Below are positions 10,177-18,299 of a DNA stretch of 64,000 nucleotides, piece by piece. This stretch comes from Alphaproteobacteria bacterium. GTDB lineage: Bacteria; Pseudomonadota; Alphaproteobacteria; Rhizobiales; Rhizobiaceae. The stretch is taken from NCBI GenBank assembly GCA_024742485.1, contig JANSYK010000002.1:186001-250000 (forward strand), in the 5' to 3' direction. Numbering within the stretch: position 1 is the first letter of the stretch; every line of letters starts with the position of its first letter. A model generated the notes under the pieces. It searched no databases, was not told the origin of the DNA, and saw only the letters and a list, made by a program, of their open reading frames with translations. Made by a program: the position numbers and the translations under genes.

Positions 10177-10185
10177 TATGGATAA
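10177..10185 (-). promoter_or_regulatory. DnaA-box-like 9-mer TTATCCATA
   Basis: On the minus strand this reads TTATCCATA, one base away from the strong box TTATCCACA. It sits in the middle of the predicted origin, adjacent to further TTA-rich sequence. Confidence 0.6.
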
Positions 10186-10264
10186 CAAGTGGTTAATTTT
10201 GTAAGATGTGCTGATAAGTCCCCGTCCACAGCATCCCGACAATCCCTATCCCGGAACCCCTGGC

Positions 10265-10273
10265 TGTGGACAA
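10265..10273 (-). promoter_or_regulatory. DnaA-box-like 9-mer TTGTCCACA
   Basis: On the minus strand this reads TTGTCCACA, one mismatch from TTATCCACA with the critical CCACA half intact. It is one of the best boxes in the predicted origin. Confidence 0.6.
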
Positions 10274-10333
10274 GGAAGGGCAATATTCACTACTTGATTG
10301 GATGCCCCATATCCGGCCTGCTTTATGCCGGGT

Positions 10334-10342
10334 TTATCAACA
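10334..10342 (+). promoter_or_regulatory. DnaA-box-like 9-mer TTATCAACA
   Basis: TTATCAACA differs by one base from TTATCCACA and lies 16 bp before the chosen PPSR start codon, at the right edge of the predicted origin. Confidence 0.5.
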
Positions 10343-10358
10343 GCCACCGGAGAATCAT

Positions 10359-11180
10359 GTGGACCGACCGAAAAACTACTTCCACCTGCACATGATCTCC
10401 GATTCGACCGGCGAAACGCTGATTACCGTTGGCCGCGCGGCCGCAGCGCAATTCACCGGGACACGCGCGTTGGAACATGTCTATCCGCTGATCCGAACCC
10501 AAAAGCAGCTCGACCCGATCCTTGATACAATTGACGGTGCACCTGGCATCGTGCTCTTCACGGTGGTTGATCCAGACATATCGGAAAGGATCAAGGAACG
10601 CTGCCGCGAGATGAACATTCCGAGCGTTTCGGTTCTCGATCCGGTATTGGCCCTGTTTCAGTCCTATCTGGGGACACCGTCAAAACATCGGGTCGGAGCG
10701 CAACACTCCTTGAACGCGGAATATTTTCGCCGCATGGAAGCGCTCAATTTCACCATGGAGCATGATGACGGCCAGCTTCCCGCAAATATCGAGGATGCCG
10801 ATATCATTCTGGTCGGCATCAGCAGAACGTCGAAAACACCCACCTCCATCTACCTGGCGAACCGCGGATACAAGACCGCCAACATCCCGATCGTCTACAA
10901 TGTGCCATTGCCGGAGGTCCTCAACGCGGCGGAACATCCACTGATCGTCGGACTGGTGGCCACAGTGGACCGGATTTCCCAGGTGCGCCGCAATCGCGTT
11001 CTTGGCGCCACTCAGGGATTTACCGGTGAGGACTATATCGACCGTGTCGCAATTGCCGAGGAACTCAAATATGCCCGCAACCTGTGCGCACGAAACAACT
11101 GGCCGACCATCGATGTCACGCGCCGCTCAATCGAAGAGACCGCCGCGGCCATCCTTGGTCTTGGCGTAAAGCCGCAATAA
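10359..11180 (+). CDS. Pyruvate, phosphate dikinase regulatory protein (kinase/pyrophosphorylase, DUF299)
   Basis: This family switches pyruvate phosphate dikinase or PEP synthetase off by ADP-dependent threonine phosphorylation and on by phosphate-dependent removal. The 273-residue protein begins [20 protein letters not shown] and carries the P-loop-like motif GISRTSKTP at about 153-161. I place the start at the GTG at 10359, preceded by GGAG six bases upstream, because this matches family length; an earlier GTG at 10266 would add 31 unrelated residues and run through DnaA-like boxes. It leads the operon with maf, aroE, coaE and dnaQ. pckA elsewhere in the window belongs to the same PEP-pyruvate node. 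Confidence 0.93.
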   Translation: MDRPKNYFHLHMISDSTGETLITVGRAAAAQFTGTRALEHVYPLIRTQKQLDPILDTIDGAPGIVLFTVVDPDISERIKERCREMNIPSVSVLDPVLALFQSYLGTPSKHRVGAQHSLNAEYFRRMEALNFTMEHDDGQLPANIEDADIILVGISRTSKTPTSIYLANRGYKTANIPIVYNVPLPEVLNAAEHPLIVGLVATVDRISQVRRNRVLGATQGFTGEDYIDRVAIAEELKYARNLCARNNWPTIDVTRRSIEETAAAILGLGVKPQ

Positions 11181-11197
11181 AGGAAAAACAGCAGACC

Positions 11198-11797
11198 ATG
11201 GCGCAGAAGATCATCCTTGCCTCGTCCAGCCCGTTTCGACGCACGCTCCTCGAGAATGCGGGCCTGACCTTCTCGGTTCAGGCGGCCAATATCGATGAAC
11301 GCGCTGCCGAAGCACCGCTCCTTGCCGGGGATGTCGGACCGCAGGATATTGCACTTGTCCTGGCCGAGGCAAAGGCCGGTGTGGTCAGTGACACGGACCC
11401 CGATGCCCTGATCATCGGTGCGGACCAGACACTGTCACTCGGCGATGAGTTGCTGCACAAACCGGCCGACATGGATGCGGCAAGAAAACACCTGCTGAAA
11501 CTCTCCGGCAGGACGCACCAGCTCAACAGTGCTGTTGTGCTTGTCCAAAACGGCCGTACCCTCTGGCGCCATGTGGATTCGGCCGACCTGACCATGCGCG
11601 ACCTGAACCCGGGATTTATCGGCCGTTATCTTTCAGCGGTTGGCGACAAGGCTCTTTTGAGTGTGGGGGCCTACCAGCTCGAAGGCCGAGGCATACAATT
11701 GTTTGACACCATCAAGGGCGACTACTTCACCATTATTGGTTTGCCGATATTGCCACTGTTGGATGAACTGCGGCGATTGGAGGCCATTGATGGCTGA
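11198..11797 (+). CDS. maf: Maf-family nucleoside triphosphate pyrophosphatase
   Basis: Maf proteins hydrolyse non-canonical or modified nucleoside triphosphates to monophosphates. The 199-residue product starts [22 protein letters not shown], with the Maf SSSPRR-like motif (here SSSPFRR), and has the conserved [16 protein letters not shown] segment with catalytic acidic residues. AAGGA lies about 13 bases before ATG 11198. The gene starts 17 bp after PPSR and its end overlaps aroE by 8 bp. Which paralogue class (dTTP/UTP or m7GTP) it belongs to cannot be judged safely. Confidence 0.92.
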   Translation: MAQKIILASSSPFRRTLLENAGLTFSVQAANIDERAAEAPLLAGDVGPQDIALVLAEAKAGVVSDTDPDALIIGADQTLSLGDELLHKPADMDAARKHLLKLSGRTHQLNSAVVLVQNGRTLWRHVDSADLTMRDLNPGFIGRYLSAVGDKALLSVGAYQLEGRGIQLFDTIKGDYFTIIGLPILPLLDELRRLEAIDG

Positions 11798-12635
11798 TCT
11801 CCTTCGAGCGTTCGTGACCGGTGATCCGGTCAAGCATTCGCGATCACCGCTCATACACGGCCACTGGCTGAGGGAAATGGGGATCGCCGGATCCTATGAC
11901 GCGATCGAGGTTGCCCGGGAGCATTTTCCGGACTTCATGGCGAAATTGGCCGCCGGCCGGTCCGAATTCGTCGGTGGAAATGTGACCATTCCGCACAAGG
12001 AGGCCGCCTTTGCCGGCGCACGGAAACCCGATGAGATTGCCCGAGAACTGGGTGCTGCGAACACATTGTGGTTCGAAAACGGTGTCCTGGCGGCAACCAA
12101 TACCGACGGTTACGGGTTTGCAACCAACCTGGACAACCGCGCGCCGGGTTGGTCAGGACAACACAGCGCCGTGGTTCTGGGGGCAGGCGGAGCAAGTCGG
12201 GCGATTCTCATGACGTTGAGAGATCGCGGTTTCCGGCAAATCCACATCGTCAACCGCACCATGTCCAGAGCGCAGGCACTGGTCGATCGTTTTGGCAAAC
12301 GGTTTACCGCGCATCCGCTGGACGCCCTGCCGGAGGTCATGAAGGGTGCCCGTCTTTTCGTCAACACCAGTGCCCTTGGCATGGGCGGCTCTCCGGTGCC
12401 GCACATAGAATTCGCACCATTGCATGACGATGCAATCGTGACCGACATTGTCTATACGCCGCTGATGACGCCGCTTTTGTCGATGGCGGCCGAACAGGGT
12501 TTCAAAACCGTCGACGGTTTGGGGATGCTGCTGCATCAGGCGGTGCCGGGATTTGAAAAATGGTTCGGCGTCCGCCCTGTCGTGACCGATCGGTTGCGGG
12601 ACCTGATCATTGCAGATCTGGAGAGCAAAGCATGA
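11790..12635 (+). CDS. aroE: Shikimate dehydrogenase (NADP+)
   Basis: AroE reduces 3-dehydroshikimate to shikimate in aromatic amino-acid synthesis. The 281-residue protein shows the substrate site [14 protein letters not shown] near the N-terminus, [10 protein letters not shown] with the catalytic Lys, the NADP fold [12 protein letters not shown] and the C-terminal [10 protein letters not shown]. The start ATG 11790 follows TTGGAGG and overlaps the end of maf by 8 bp, and the stop overlaps coaE by 4 bp, so translation is probably coupled. Confidence 0.96.
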   Translation: MADLLRAFVTGDPVKHSRSPLIHGHWLREMGIAGSYDAIEVAREHFPDFMAKLAAGRSEFVGGNVTIPHKEAAFAGARKPDEIARELGAANTLWFENGVLAATNTDGYGFATNLDNRAPGWSGQHSAVVLGAGGASRAILMTLRDRGFRQIHIVNRTMSRAQALVDRFGKRFTAHPLDALPEVMKGARLFVNTSALGMGGSPVPHIEFAPLHDDAIVTDIVYTPLMTPLLSMAAEQGFKTVDGLGMLLHQAVPGFEKWFGVRPVVTDRLRDLIIADLESKA

Positions 12636-13240
12636 TTGTGATCGGGTTGACCGGGTCGATCGGAATGGGCAAATCGACGGCCGGTGCGATGTTCGCCGAC
12701 CGCGCCATTCCAGTCATCAGCGCAGATGAGATCGTCCATGATCTTTATGCCGGCAGGGCAGCCGATGCCATCGAAGCCGCATTTCCCGGCACAGTGATCG
12801 ATGGCGTGGTCGACCGCAATCGTTTGTCAAAATCTGTCCTCAACAACGAGCAAGCATTCCGGCGGCTGGAATCGATCATACACCCGCTCGTTGCCGAGGA
12901 GCGGGAAGCATTTGTCGAGATGCACCGGGCGGCTGGCCAAAAACTGGTCGTGCTGGACATCCCGCTGCTGTTCGAGGGCAATGGACAGGAGACGGTCGAC
13001 AAGGTCGTTGTCGTCTCCTGCGGTGACGAACTGCAGAAGCAACGGGTCATGAAACGCCCCGGCATGACCGAGGAGAAATTCGAGGCGATCCTTGCGCGGC
13101 AATTGCCCGATGCTCAAAAGCGCGCCCGCGCGGACTATGTTGTTGATACATCCGGATCGTTTGAGCACACGCGTCAGCAGATCGATAAGATCATTGACGA
13201 TCTCGTACCAAATGCGGCCAGCAAAACGGGTCGCAGTTGA
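12632..13240 (+). CDS. coaE: Dephospho-CoA kinase
   Basis: CoaE phosphorylates the 3'-hydroxyl of dephospho-CoA, the last step of coenzyme A synthesis. The 202-residue protein opens [16 protein letters not shown] with the P-loop at residues 8-16, has [11 protein letters not shown] for substrate binding and [11 protein letters not shown]. The ATG shares four bases with the aroE stop. coaA, which starts the same pathway, is also in this window at 26257. Confidence 0.95.
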   Translation: MIVIGLTGSIGMGKSTAGAMFADRAIPVISADEIVHDLYAGRAADAIEAAFPGTVIDGVVDRNRLSKSVLNNEQAFRRLESIIHPLVAEEREAFVEMHRAAGQKLVVLDIPLLFEGNGQETVDKVVVVSCGDELQKQRVMKRPGMTEEKFEAILARQLPDAQKRARADYVVDTSGSFEHTRQQIDKIIDDLVPNAASKTGRS

Positions 13241-13284
13241 GATTCATTGGTACGACATCCAAATACCAGCAGGGGAGCCGCAGG

Positions 13285-13983
13285 GTGCGAGAAATCATCT
13301 TTGATACGGAAACCACCGGGCTCGACAATCAAAACGACCGGGTGATCGAGATCGGTGGGGTCGAGCTGGTCAACAAATTTCCCTCCGGCCGCAATTTTCA
13401 CGTCTTCATCAACGCCCAGGGTCGCAAAGTTCACCCGGAGGCCCTCGCCGTGCACGGGATCACCGACGAGTTCCTGCAGGACAAACCGACATTCTCCCAG
13501 ATTGTCGGAGATATGGCCGAGATCTTCGATGGTGCCAAGCTTGTGGCCCACAATGCCAATTTCGACATCGGTTTCATCAATGCCGAATATGCCCGGATCG
13601 GACTTCCGCCCGTCGATCCGGCGCGGGTGATCGACACGCTGGCTCTTGCCCGCCGCCGTCACCCCATGGGACCCAATTCACTTGACGCGCTGTGCAAGCG
13701 CTATGGCATCGACAATGCACACCGCACCAAGCATGGCGCACTGCTGGATGCCGAACTGCTTGCCGAGGTCTATATCGAAATGAATGGCGGTCGGCAGGCG
13801 GCCCTGGGTCTGACGCAATCCGGCGAAGGGTCTTCAGCACAGACTGACACAGGCGAAATCGTCGAGACCGGGGTTCGGACCGCGCCGCTCCCGCAACGGA
13901 TCAATGCGGCCGAACGGGAAGCGCATGAAAAGCTGGTCGCCGATCTCGGTGAAAATGCCCTTTGGAAGGCCTATTCCACCTGA
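13285..13983 (+). CDS. dnaQ: DNA polymerase III epsilon subunit (3'-5' proofreading exonuclease)
   Basis: DnaQ proofreads replication as a DEDDh exonuclease. The metal ligands are visible in FDTETTGL (D7, E9), in HNANFDIGF and in HGALLDAELLAEVY. The 232-residue reading starts at GTG 13285, which has AGGGGAG at good spacing and gives the standard N-terminus VREIIFDTETTG; a TTG at 13237 touching coaE would add 16 residues and is less likely. The gene ends the PPSR-maf-aroE-coaE-dnaQ operon beside the origin. Confidence 0.95.
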   Translation: MREIIFDTETTGLDNQNDRVIEIGGVELVNKFPSGRNFHVFINAQGRKVHPEALAVHGITDEFLQDKPTFSQIVGDMAEIFDGAKLVAHNANFDIGFINAEYARIGLPPVDPARVIDTLALARRRHPMGPNSLDALCKRYGIDNAHRTKHGALLDAELLAEVYIEMNGGRQAALGLTQSGEGSSAQTDTGEIVETGVRTAPLPQRINAAEREAHEKLVADLGENALWKAYST

Positions 13984-14024
13984 AACTGAAACGATCACCC
14001 GGGCCGGACTTTAGGCGCGGTCGA

Positions 14025-14122
14025 GACCGTTTCACGCCTCGACAGAGACGTGATAACGGCGCAGGTTTTTGATTTTATTGATGCATTCAGGTTTCGCCGA
14101 TTTCGTCAAAACCTGATGTGCT
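14025..14122 (-). repeat. Dispersed intergenic repeat, copy B (3' of secB)
   Basis: This copy fills most of the gap between the convergent genes dnaQ and secB. It has the shared blocks TCACGCCT (14032-14039), ATGCA (14081-14085), GCCGAT and CAAAACCT (14107-14114), ending at the secB stop codon. It contains an 8-bp inverted repeat, TCAGGTTT at 14087-14094 and AAACCTGA at 14109-14116, able to form a hairpin in the secB mRNA. The layout recalls the short palindromic intergenic repeats of Rhizobiales genomes. Confidence 0.7.
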
Positions 14123-14653
14123 CTAATTGGTGACGGACGGTATTTCGACTTTGCCTTTGGCTTGCTCTTCCGCCATGCGCTGCGCGAACATCTGGGCAAA
14201 ATCGATGGGGTCGATCATCAGCGGCGGAAATCCGCCATTGCGTGATGCGTCACTGATAATCTGGCGCGCGAAAGGAAACAGCAGACGCGGGCATTCGATG
14301 AACAGCAGGGGCAGCATGTGTTCCTGCGGAAAGCCCTGTATGCGAAACACGCCGCCATAAACCAGTTCGACATTGAAAACGATCTTGTCGCCGTCTTTTG
14401 CCTCTGCGTTCAAGGCAAGCACCACGTCATAGTCCGTTTCCGAAAGCGGATTGGCGTTGACGTTGACATTGATGTTGATGGCAGGACCCTTGTCCCGGTT
14501 GGACAGGGATTGCGGTGCATTTGGATTCTCAAAAGACAGGTCTTTGATATATTGAGCAAGCACGTTGAGTGTCGGTGCCGCGCCATTGGCCGCTTCTGCG
14601 CCGCCGGGTGCCGGTGTTTTTGTTTCTTGTTCTGGGCTGGGCTTTTTGGCCAT
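14123..14653 (-). CDS. secB: Protein-export chaperone SecB
   Basis: SecB keeps precursor proteins unfolded and hands them to SecA. The 176-residue protein has a flexible Ala/Pro-rich N-terminus followed by the family core [19 protein letters not shown] and ends with [16 protein letters not shown] 14653 is preceded by GAGGACA; the upstream in-frame ATG at 14707 adds residues unlike the family. secB is convergent with dnaQ and followed by repeat copy B. Confidence 0.95.
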   Translation of the reverse strand: MAKKPSPEQETKTPAPGGAEAANGAAPTLNVLAQYIKDLSFENPNAPQSLSNRDKGPAININVNVNANPLSETDYDVVLALNAEAKDGDKIVFNVELVYGGVFRIQGFPQEHMLPLLFIECPRLLFPFARQIISDASRNGGFPPLMIDPIDFAQMFAQRMAEEQAKGKVEIPSVTN

Positions 14654-14813
14654 CAAACTGTCCTCAAATGGTGAATATGCGACCGAAGCCGGCCTTTTTC
14701 CGGGCACTGGCTACCATTTCGTTCTGCCCCTTACAACCAAAAACGAAAGCGGTTTCATCGCCCGTGACACAGATCTGTTTTCCGGTTGGTGCCTTTGCCG
14801 CCCGATGATCCGG

Positions 14814-15314
14814 TCAGCGGTCCTTTTTCTTGTTCCAGGGCGAATCGGAATCGGGATCCCGCTGAAAATCATCCTCGTCGAGATCGATGGTTGGTGAAGA
14901 CTGCGGCTCGTTGTTCGCTCGATGGGTGGCGCCGCGGCCGACACCGCCGGCCGTGACGATTGAAATCCGGTTTTTCAGGAGTGCCCATCCGGCATCCCGA
15001 ACAGCCGGAATGAACAGCAGGAACCCGATTGTGTCGGTGATGAAACCAGGTGTCAGCAGCAGCACACCGGCAATCAGGATCATAACCCCGTGAACCAGCT
15101 CCCGTCCGGGAACGCGGCCGGCCTCGGTCTCGGTCCGAATCCGTGCCAGCAATCCGAATCCCTGGACCCGCAGCAATATCGAACCGACCACGGCGGTTAC
15201 GAACACCATGGCCAATGTCCAAAGAACACCGATTTCGCGGCCGATAATGACAAAGGCTCCAATTTCCGCCAGCGGCACGATCAGCAGGAGAAACGGTATG
15301 ATGGAAAAAGGCAT
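14814..15314 (-). CDS. fxsA: FxsA family membrane protein
   Basis: FxsA is a small inner-membrane protein; in Escherichia coli excess FxsA relieves phage T7 exclusion by the F plasmid, but its normal role is unknown. The 166-residue protein has hydrophobic segments at about 4-22, 27-46 and 73-100, with LLLIVPLAEIGAFVIIG and LLLTPGFITDTIGFLLFIP as recognisable family stretches, and a charged C-terminal tail. ATG 15314 has AAGGAACC upstream; an in-frame TTG two codons earlier is less likely. It is divergent from the Tim44-like gene, and this fxsA-timA pairing is common in Rhizobiales. Confidence 0.9.
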   Translation of the reverse strand: MPFSIIPFLLLIVPLAEIGAFVIIGREIGVLWTLAMVFVTAVVGSILLRVQGFGLLARIRTETEAGRVPGRELVHGVMILIAGVLLLTPGFITDTIGFLLFIPAVRDAGWALLKNRISIVTAGGVGRGATHRANNEPQSSPTIDLDEDDFQRDPDSDSPWNKKKDR

Positions 15315-15561
15315 GCTCAACGGTTCCTTGGCGGAGTTTGAGTTTCGGGTGCCGCCCGTCTGGCTGCGTGATCAATACACCGGATATAGGGTTTCGGCCA
15401 TATCTTGGGAGTCCGGGTGGCCGCCGCCGTGACAATATGGTGATTCGCCGTCCCGCTTTAAGGTTACCTGCAATCTGGATTTGAATGATGGCCGGCAACG
15501 GACTATATGAGTAGGCGAGAGGCATCGACCTCGTTTTTGATTTCTTACCGGTATCGGGCGC

Positions 15562-16266
15562 ATGGGTTCCTTTGATTTTGTAACCGTCTTTTTTTTCGTG
15601 GCTGCCGTCATCATTTTTCTGCAGCTTCGCAATGTGCTCGGGCGCCGGACAGGCAGCGAAAGACCGCCTTTCGATCCCTATAGTTCCCGTGAGAGCGATC
15701 AGGTTACCGGTGACAATGACGATGGCAAGGTCATTACCCTGCCACGGCGGGACGGTGATCAGCCGGCCGATGACAGCTTCGCGGCCGTCGATGCCTACAG
15801 CGATCCCGGTACCGATCTCAATGGTGGTCTTCGCAGCATTGTGACGGCCGATGCCGACTTCGACCCGCAGACCTTCGCGAGCGGAGCCAAGACAGCCTAT
15901 GAAATGATCGTTGCCGCTTTTGCCGACGGCGATCGCAAAACCCTCAAATCGCTTCTTTCCAAGGAGGTCTATGAGGGTTTCGTGTCCGCGATCAAGGACC
16001 GGGAACAGAAATCCGAAAGCGTCAAATCGACCTTTGTCGGCATCGACAAGGCCGACATTGTGCAGGCCGAGATGAAGGGCACGGAAGCCCATGTCACGAT
16101 GCGCATCGTCAGCCAGCTGATAACAGCGACCTATGACAAGGATGGCGAGGTTGTCGATGGCGATCCCGACAGTGTTGGTGAGGTCAATGACGTATGGACC
16201 TTTGCGCGCGATACCAGGTCACGCGATCCCAATTGGAAGCTGATCGCGACCGAATCGGAAGACTGA
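15562..16266 (+). CDS. Tim44-like (TimA) domain protein
   Basis: The 234-residue protein has one N-terminal membrane span (FVTVFFFVAAVIIFLQL), a charged linker and a C-terminal Tim44-like domain (about 95-230) with FASGAKTAYEMIVAAFADGD and VYEGFVSAIKDRE. Alphaproteobacterial relatives of mitochondrial Tim44 have been called TimA; the bacterial function is not settled, and membrane attachment suggests assembly or export-related work. The gene is preceded by a 247-bp gap shared with fxsA and followed 13 bp later by mltA. Confidence 0.88.
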   Translation: MGSFDFVTVFFFVAAVIIFLQLRNVLGRRTGSERPPFDPYSSRESDQVTGDNDDGKVITLPRRDGDQPADDSFAAVDAYSDPGTDLNGGLRSIVTADADFDPQTFASGAKTAYEMIVAAFADGDRKTLKSLLSKEVYEGFVSAIKDREQKSESVKSTFVGIDKADIVQAEMKGTEAHVTMRIVSQLITATYDKDGEVVDGDPDSVGEVNDVWTFARDTRSRDPNWKLIATESED

Positions 16267-16279
16267 TCGGAACGGCAAA

Positions 16280-17383
16280 ATGGCTCTGTCGCTTGTCCCG
16301 GTTTCGTTTGACCAACTTGCGGGCTGGCAACAGGATGATCCGACGCCCATCATCGAAGGGTTGATGGACTGCGGACGCCATGTGGCCTCCGTCAAAGCCT
16401 ACAAAACCGGATCCATGGGTTTGACTTGCGCGGATCTTGCACCAGCCTACGGATCTGCCGCCGATGAATGTCCGCGGTCGGCGTGCGAAGCGCGGCGCTT
16501 TTTCGAGAGCCATTTCCAGCCATTCCAAATCAGGACTGCTGAAGAAAAGGCAGGTTTTGTAACTGCCTATTATGAACCCGAACTGGAAGTTTCGTCCCGA
16601 CGGTCGGCCAGGTTCTGCCATCCCATATACAAACGACCGCATGATCTGATTGCGCTTGACGACACGAACAGGCCGGCGGGTTTTGATGCATCCCTCGCTT
16701 TCGGCTGGAAGACCGACGGCGGCATCAAGGAGTATCCCGACCGCCGGGCTATCGATCAGGGCTTCCTCGACGGTCGCGGTCTGGAAATTGCCTGGGCGGC
16801 GAGCAGGGCGGATGTTTTTTTCATGCATATTCAGGGATCGGCCCGGCTTTGTTTCGAGGACGGATCCATGCGGCGTGTGACCTATGCCGCCAAGACCGGA
16901 CACCCCTTTACCGCGATAGGCCGCGTTCTGATCGATTGGGGAGAGCAGCACCCGGACCGGGTCACCATGCAAAGTCTGCGGCGATGGCTGATGGATCACC
17001 CCGACCGGGTGGATGCACTCTTGTGGCGGAACCGCTCCTATATCTTCTTTCGGGAAGCGTCGGTGGACGACCCTGACCGAGGACCCGTTGCAGCTGCAAA
17101 GGTACCGCTAATCCCCGGGCGGTCACTGGCCGTCGATCGGTTTATCCATACCTTTGGAATGCCTGTCTTCATTGACGCTGAAAAACTGATCCATCTGTCT
17201 GACCAACCGTTTCGCCGGTTGATGCTCGCACAGGATACGGGCTCAGCGATTGTCGGACCGGCCCGCGGAGATATTTTCACCGGATCCGGGTCCCATGCCG
17301 GCGAATTGGCTGGAAGGGTGAAGCACGAAGCGACCTTTTATGCACTTGTTCCAAACGCGGCGGCCGGGAGGTTTTCACAATGA
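16280..17383 (+). CDS. mltA: Membrane-bound lytic murein transglycosylase A
   Basis: MltA cleaves peptidoglycan glycan strands, leaving 1,6-anhydroMurNAc ends. The 367-residue protein carries the MltA insert domain (VTAYYEPELE, DLIALD) and the C-terminal 3D double-psi barrel with FMHIQGSARL, RNRSYIFFRE and MLAQDTGSAIVGPARGDIF. No convincing signal peptide or lipobox is visible at the N-terminus (MALSLVPVSFDQL), so export cannot be explained from the chosen start. It is translationally coupled to smr by a 4-bp overlap. The anhydro-muropeptides it makes are the substrates that the AmgK/MurU genes at 41333-43625 would recycle. Confidence 0.93.
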   Translation: MALSLVPVSFDQLAGWQQDDPTPIIEGLMDCGRHVASVKAYKTGSMGLTCADLAPAYGSAADECPRSACEARRFFESHFQPFQIRTAEEKAGFVTAYYEPELEVSSRRSARFCHPIYKRPHDLIALDDTNRPAGFDASLAFGWKTDGGIKEYPDRRAIDQGFLDGRGLEIAWAASRADVFFMHIQGSARLCFEDGSMRRVTYAAKTGHPFTAIGRVLIDWGEQHPDRVTMQSLRRWLMDHPDRVDALLWRNRSYIFFREASVDDPDRGPVAAAKVPLIPGRSLAVDRFIHTFGMPVFIDAEKLIHLSDQPFRRLMLAQDTGSAIVGPARGDIFTGSGSHAGELAGRVKHEATFYALVPNAAAGRFSQ

Positions 17384-17940
17384 GCCGCAAGAGCAAACAA
17401 CTCACCAACGAGGACCGGATATTGTGGGGTCAGGTTGCGCGGACAGTGGATGCGCTTCCGGGCCGCATGGAAGACCTGTTGGCAACCAACCCTGATTTGA
17501 CGCCCGATAGAGGGCCCATGAAGCAAGAGACAAAATCGAAACCATCGGCCGGGGTGGCCGCCTTCGACGCGCCGCGAAAGACGATGCGGCAGGCACGCCA
17601 GCGGGACCTCAACCCGATTGATGGACCGGTCCACCGCAAACTGGCCCGCGGCCGTCTTCCACTCGAAGCCAGTCTGGATCTGCACGGCCTGACGCAGAAC
17701 CAGGCTTTCGCCATGTTGCACGGATTTCTGACCCGTGCCCGTCAAAAGGGTCTGCGCCATGTGCTGGTCATCACCGGCAAAGGAACATCCTATGGCTCCG
17801 ATGGTGCGTTGCGGCGAGCTGTGCCGATCTGGCTTCGGGGGCCGGAACTCAAGGATATCGCTTCGGGTTTCAAACCGGCTGCACGCGGTCATGGTGGTGA
17901 CGGTGCACTTTATGTCCGCCTGAGGAAGCTCGAGCGATGA
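17380..17940 (+). CDS. Smr/MutS2 C-terminal domain protein
   Basis: The 186-residue protein ends in an Smr domain (about 95-180), shown by LDLHGLTQNQAF, VLVITGKGTS and the closing GHGGDGALYVRL. Smr domains are nicking or structure-specific nucleases, some acting on mRNA or ribosomes, but stand-alone alphaproteobacterial members lack a defined job. The N-terminal half is basic and probably disordered. Its ATG overlaps the mltA stop by four bases and its stop overlaps the next gene by four bases, making a tight mltA-smr-xre operon. Confidence 0.9.
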   Translation: MSRKSKQLTNEDRILWGQVARTVDALPGRMEDLLATNPDLTPDRGPMKQETKSKPSAGVAAFDAPRKTMRQARQRDLNPIDGPVHRKLARGRLPLEASLDLHGLTQNQAFAMLHGFLTRARQKGLRHVLVITGKGTSYGSDGALRRAVPIWLRGPELKDIASGFKPAARGHGGDGALYVRLRKLER

Positions 17941-18299
17941 CACCGTTTGGACAGGCCGTTCGCCGATTGCGGGCCGAGCGCGGAATCTCGCAAAAATCCA
18001 TGGCTGATTCCATCGGCGTATCGGCAGCGTATCTATCGGCACTCGAGCACGGGCACCGCGGCCAGCCCAGCTGGGAGATGCTGCAGAGGATCATCGGATA
18101 TTTCAACGTTATCTGGGACGATGCGGAAGAGCTACAGCGATTGGCTGGCCTGTCGCATCCGCGCGTAACGATTGATACGTCGGGCCTTTCACCAGAAGCA
18201 ACGGCCCTTGCCAATCAACTGGCATCCAGCATTTCGGATCTCAGTGCGGAGCAGATCGGACAACTTCGGGCGGTTCTGACGAAAGAAAAGTCAGAATAA
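17937..18299 (+). CDS. Small XRE-family helix-turn-helix regulator
   Basis: The 120-residue protein is a Cro/C1-type regulator with the HTH at about 8-60: LRAERGISQKSMADSIGVS followed by AYLSALEHGHRGQPSWEMLQRI. The C-terminal half has no ligand domain that I recognise. It is coupled to smr by an ATGA overlap, and its 3' end overlaps the convergent DUF1402 gene by 9 bp. The target is unknown; its operon suggests cell-wall or stress genes, which is inference only. Confidence 0.88.
   Translation: MTPFGQAVRRLRAERGISQKSMADSIGVSAAYLSALEHGHRGQPSWEMLQRIIGYFNVIWDDAEELQRLAGLSHPRVTIDTSGLSPEATALANQLASSISDLSAEQIGQLRAVLTKEKSE

Larger units (their letters stand above)
9969..10358. other. oriC: Predicted chromosomal replication origin (oriC) between hemE and PPSR
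   Basis: This 390-bp noncoding gap is the only long one near the parA-parS cluster. Its left end is A+T rich (about 9970-10045, with runs such as ATTAAAAAAG). It holds four 9-mers close to the DnaA consensus TTATNCACA: TTATCCATA at 10177-10185, TTATCAGCA at 10209-10217 and TTGTCCACA at 10265-10273 (all on the minus strand), and TTATCAACA at 10334-10342 (plus). The position between hemE and the DUF299/PPSR gene matches the established Caulobacter origin. No clear TTAA-N7-TTAA CtrA site was found. Confidence 0.8.

Noticed and set aside
10266-10358. Upstream GTG start adding 31 residues to the PPSR protein
   Set aside because: The extension is not family-like, contains DnaA-box-like sequence, and the GTG at 10359 has a GGAG site and gives the usual 273 residues.
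14869-16092. A 407-codon minus-strand frame spanning fxsA and the Tim44-like gene
   Set aside because: It overlaps two recognised genes in other frames and has no coherent motif or conserved composition.
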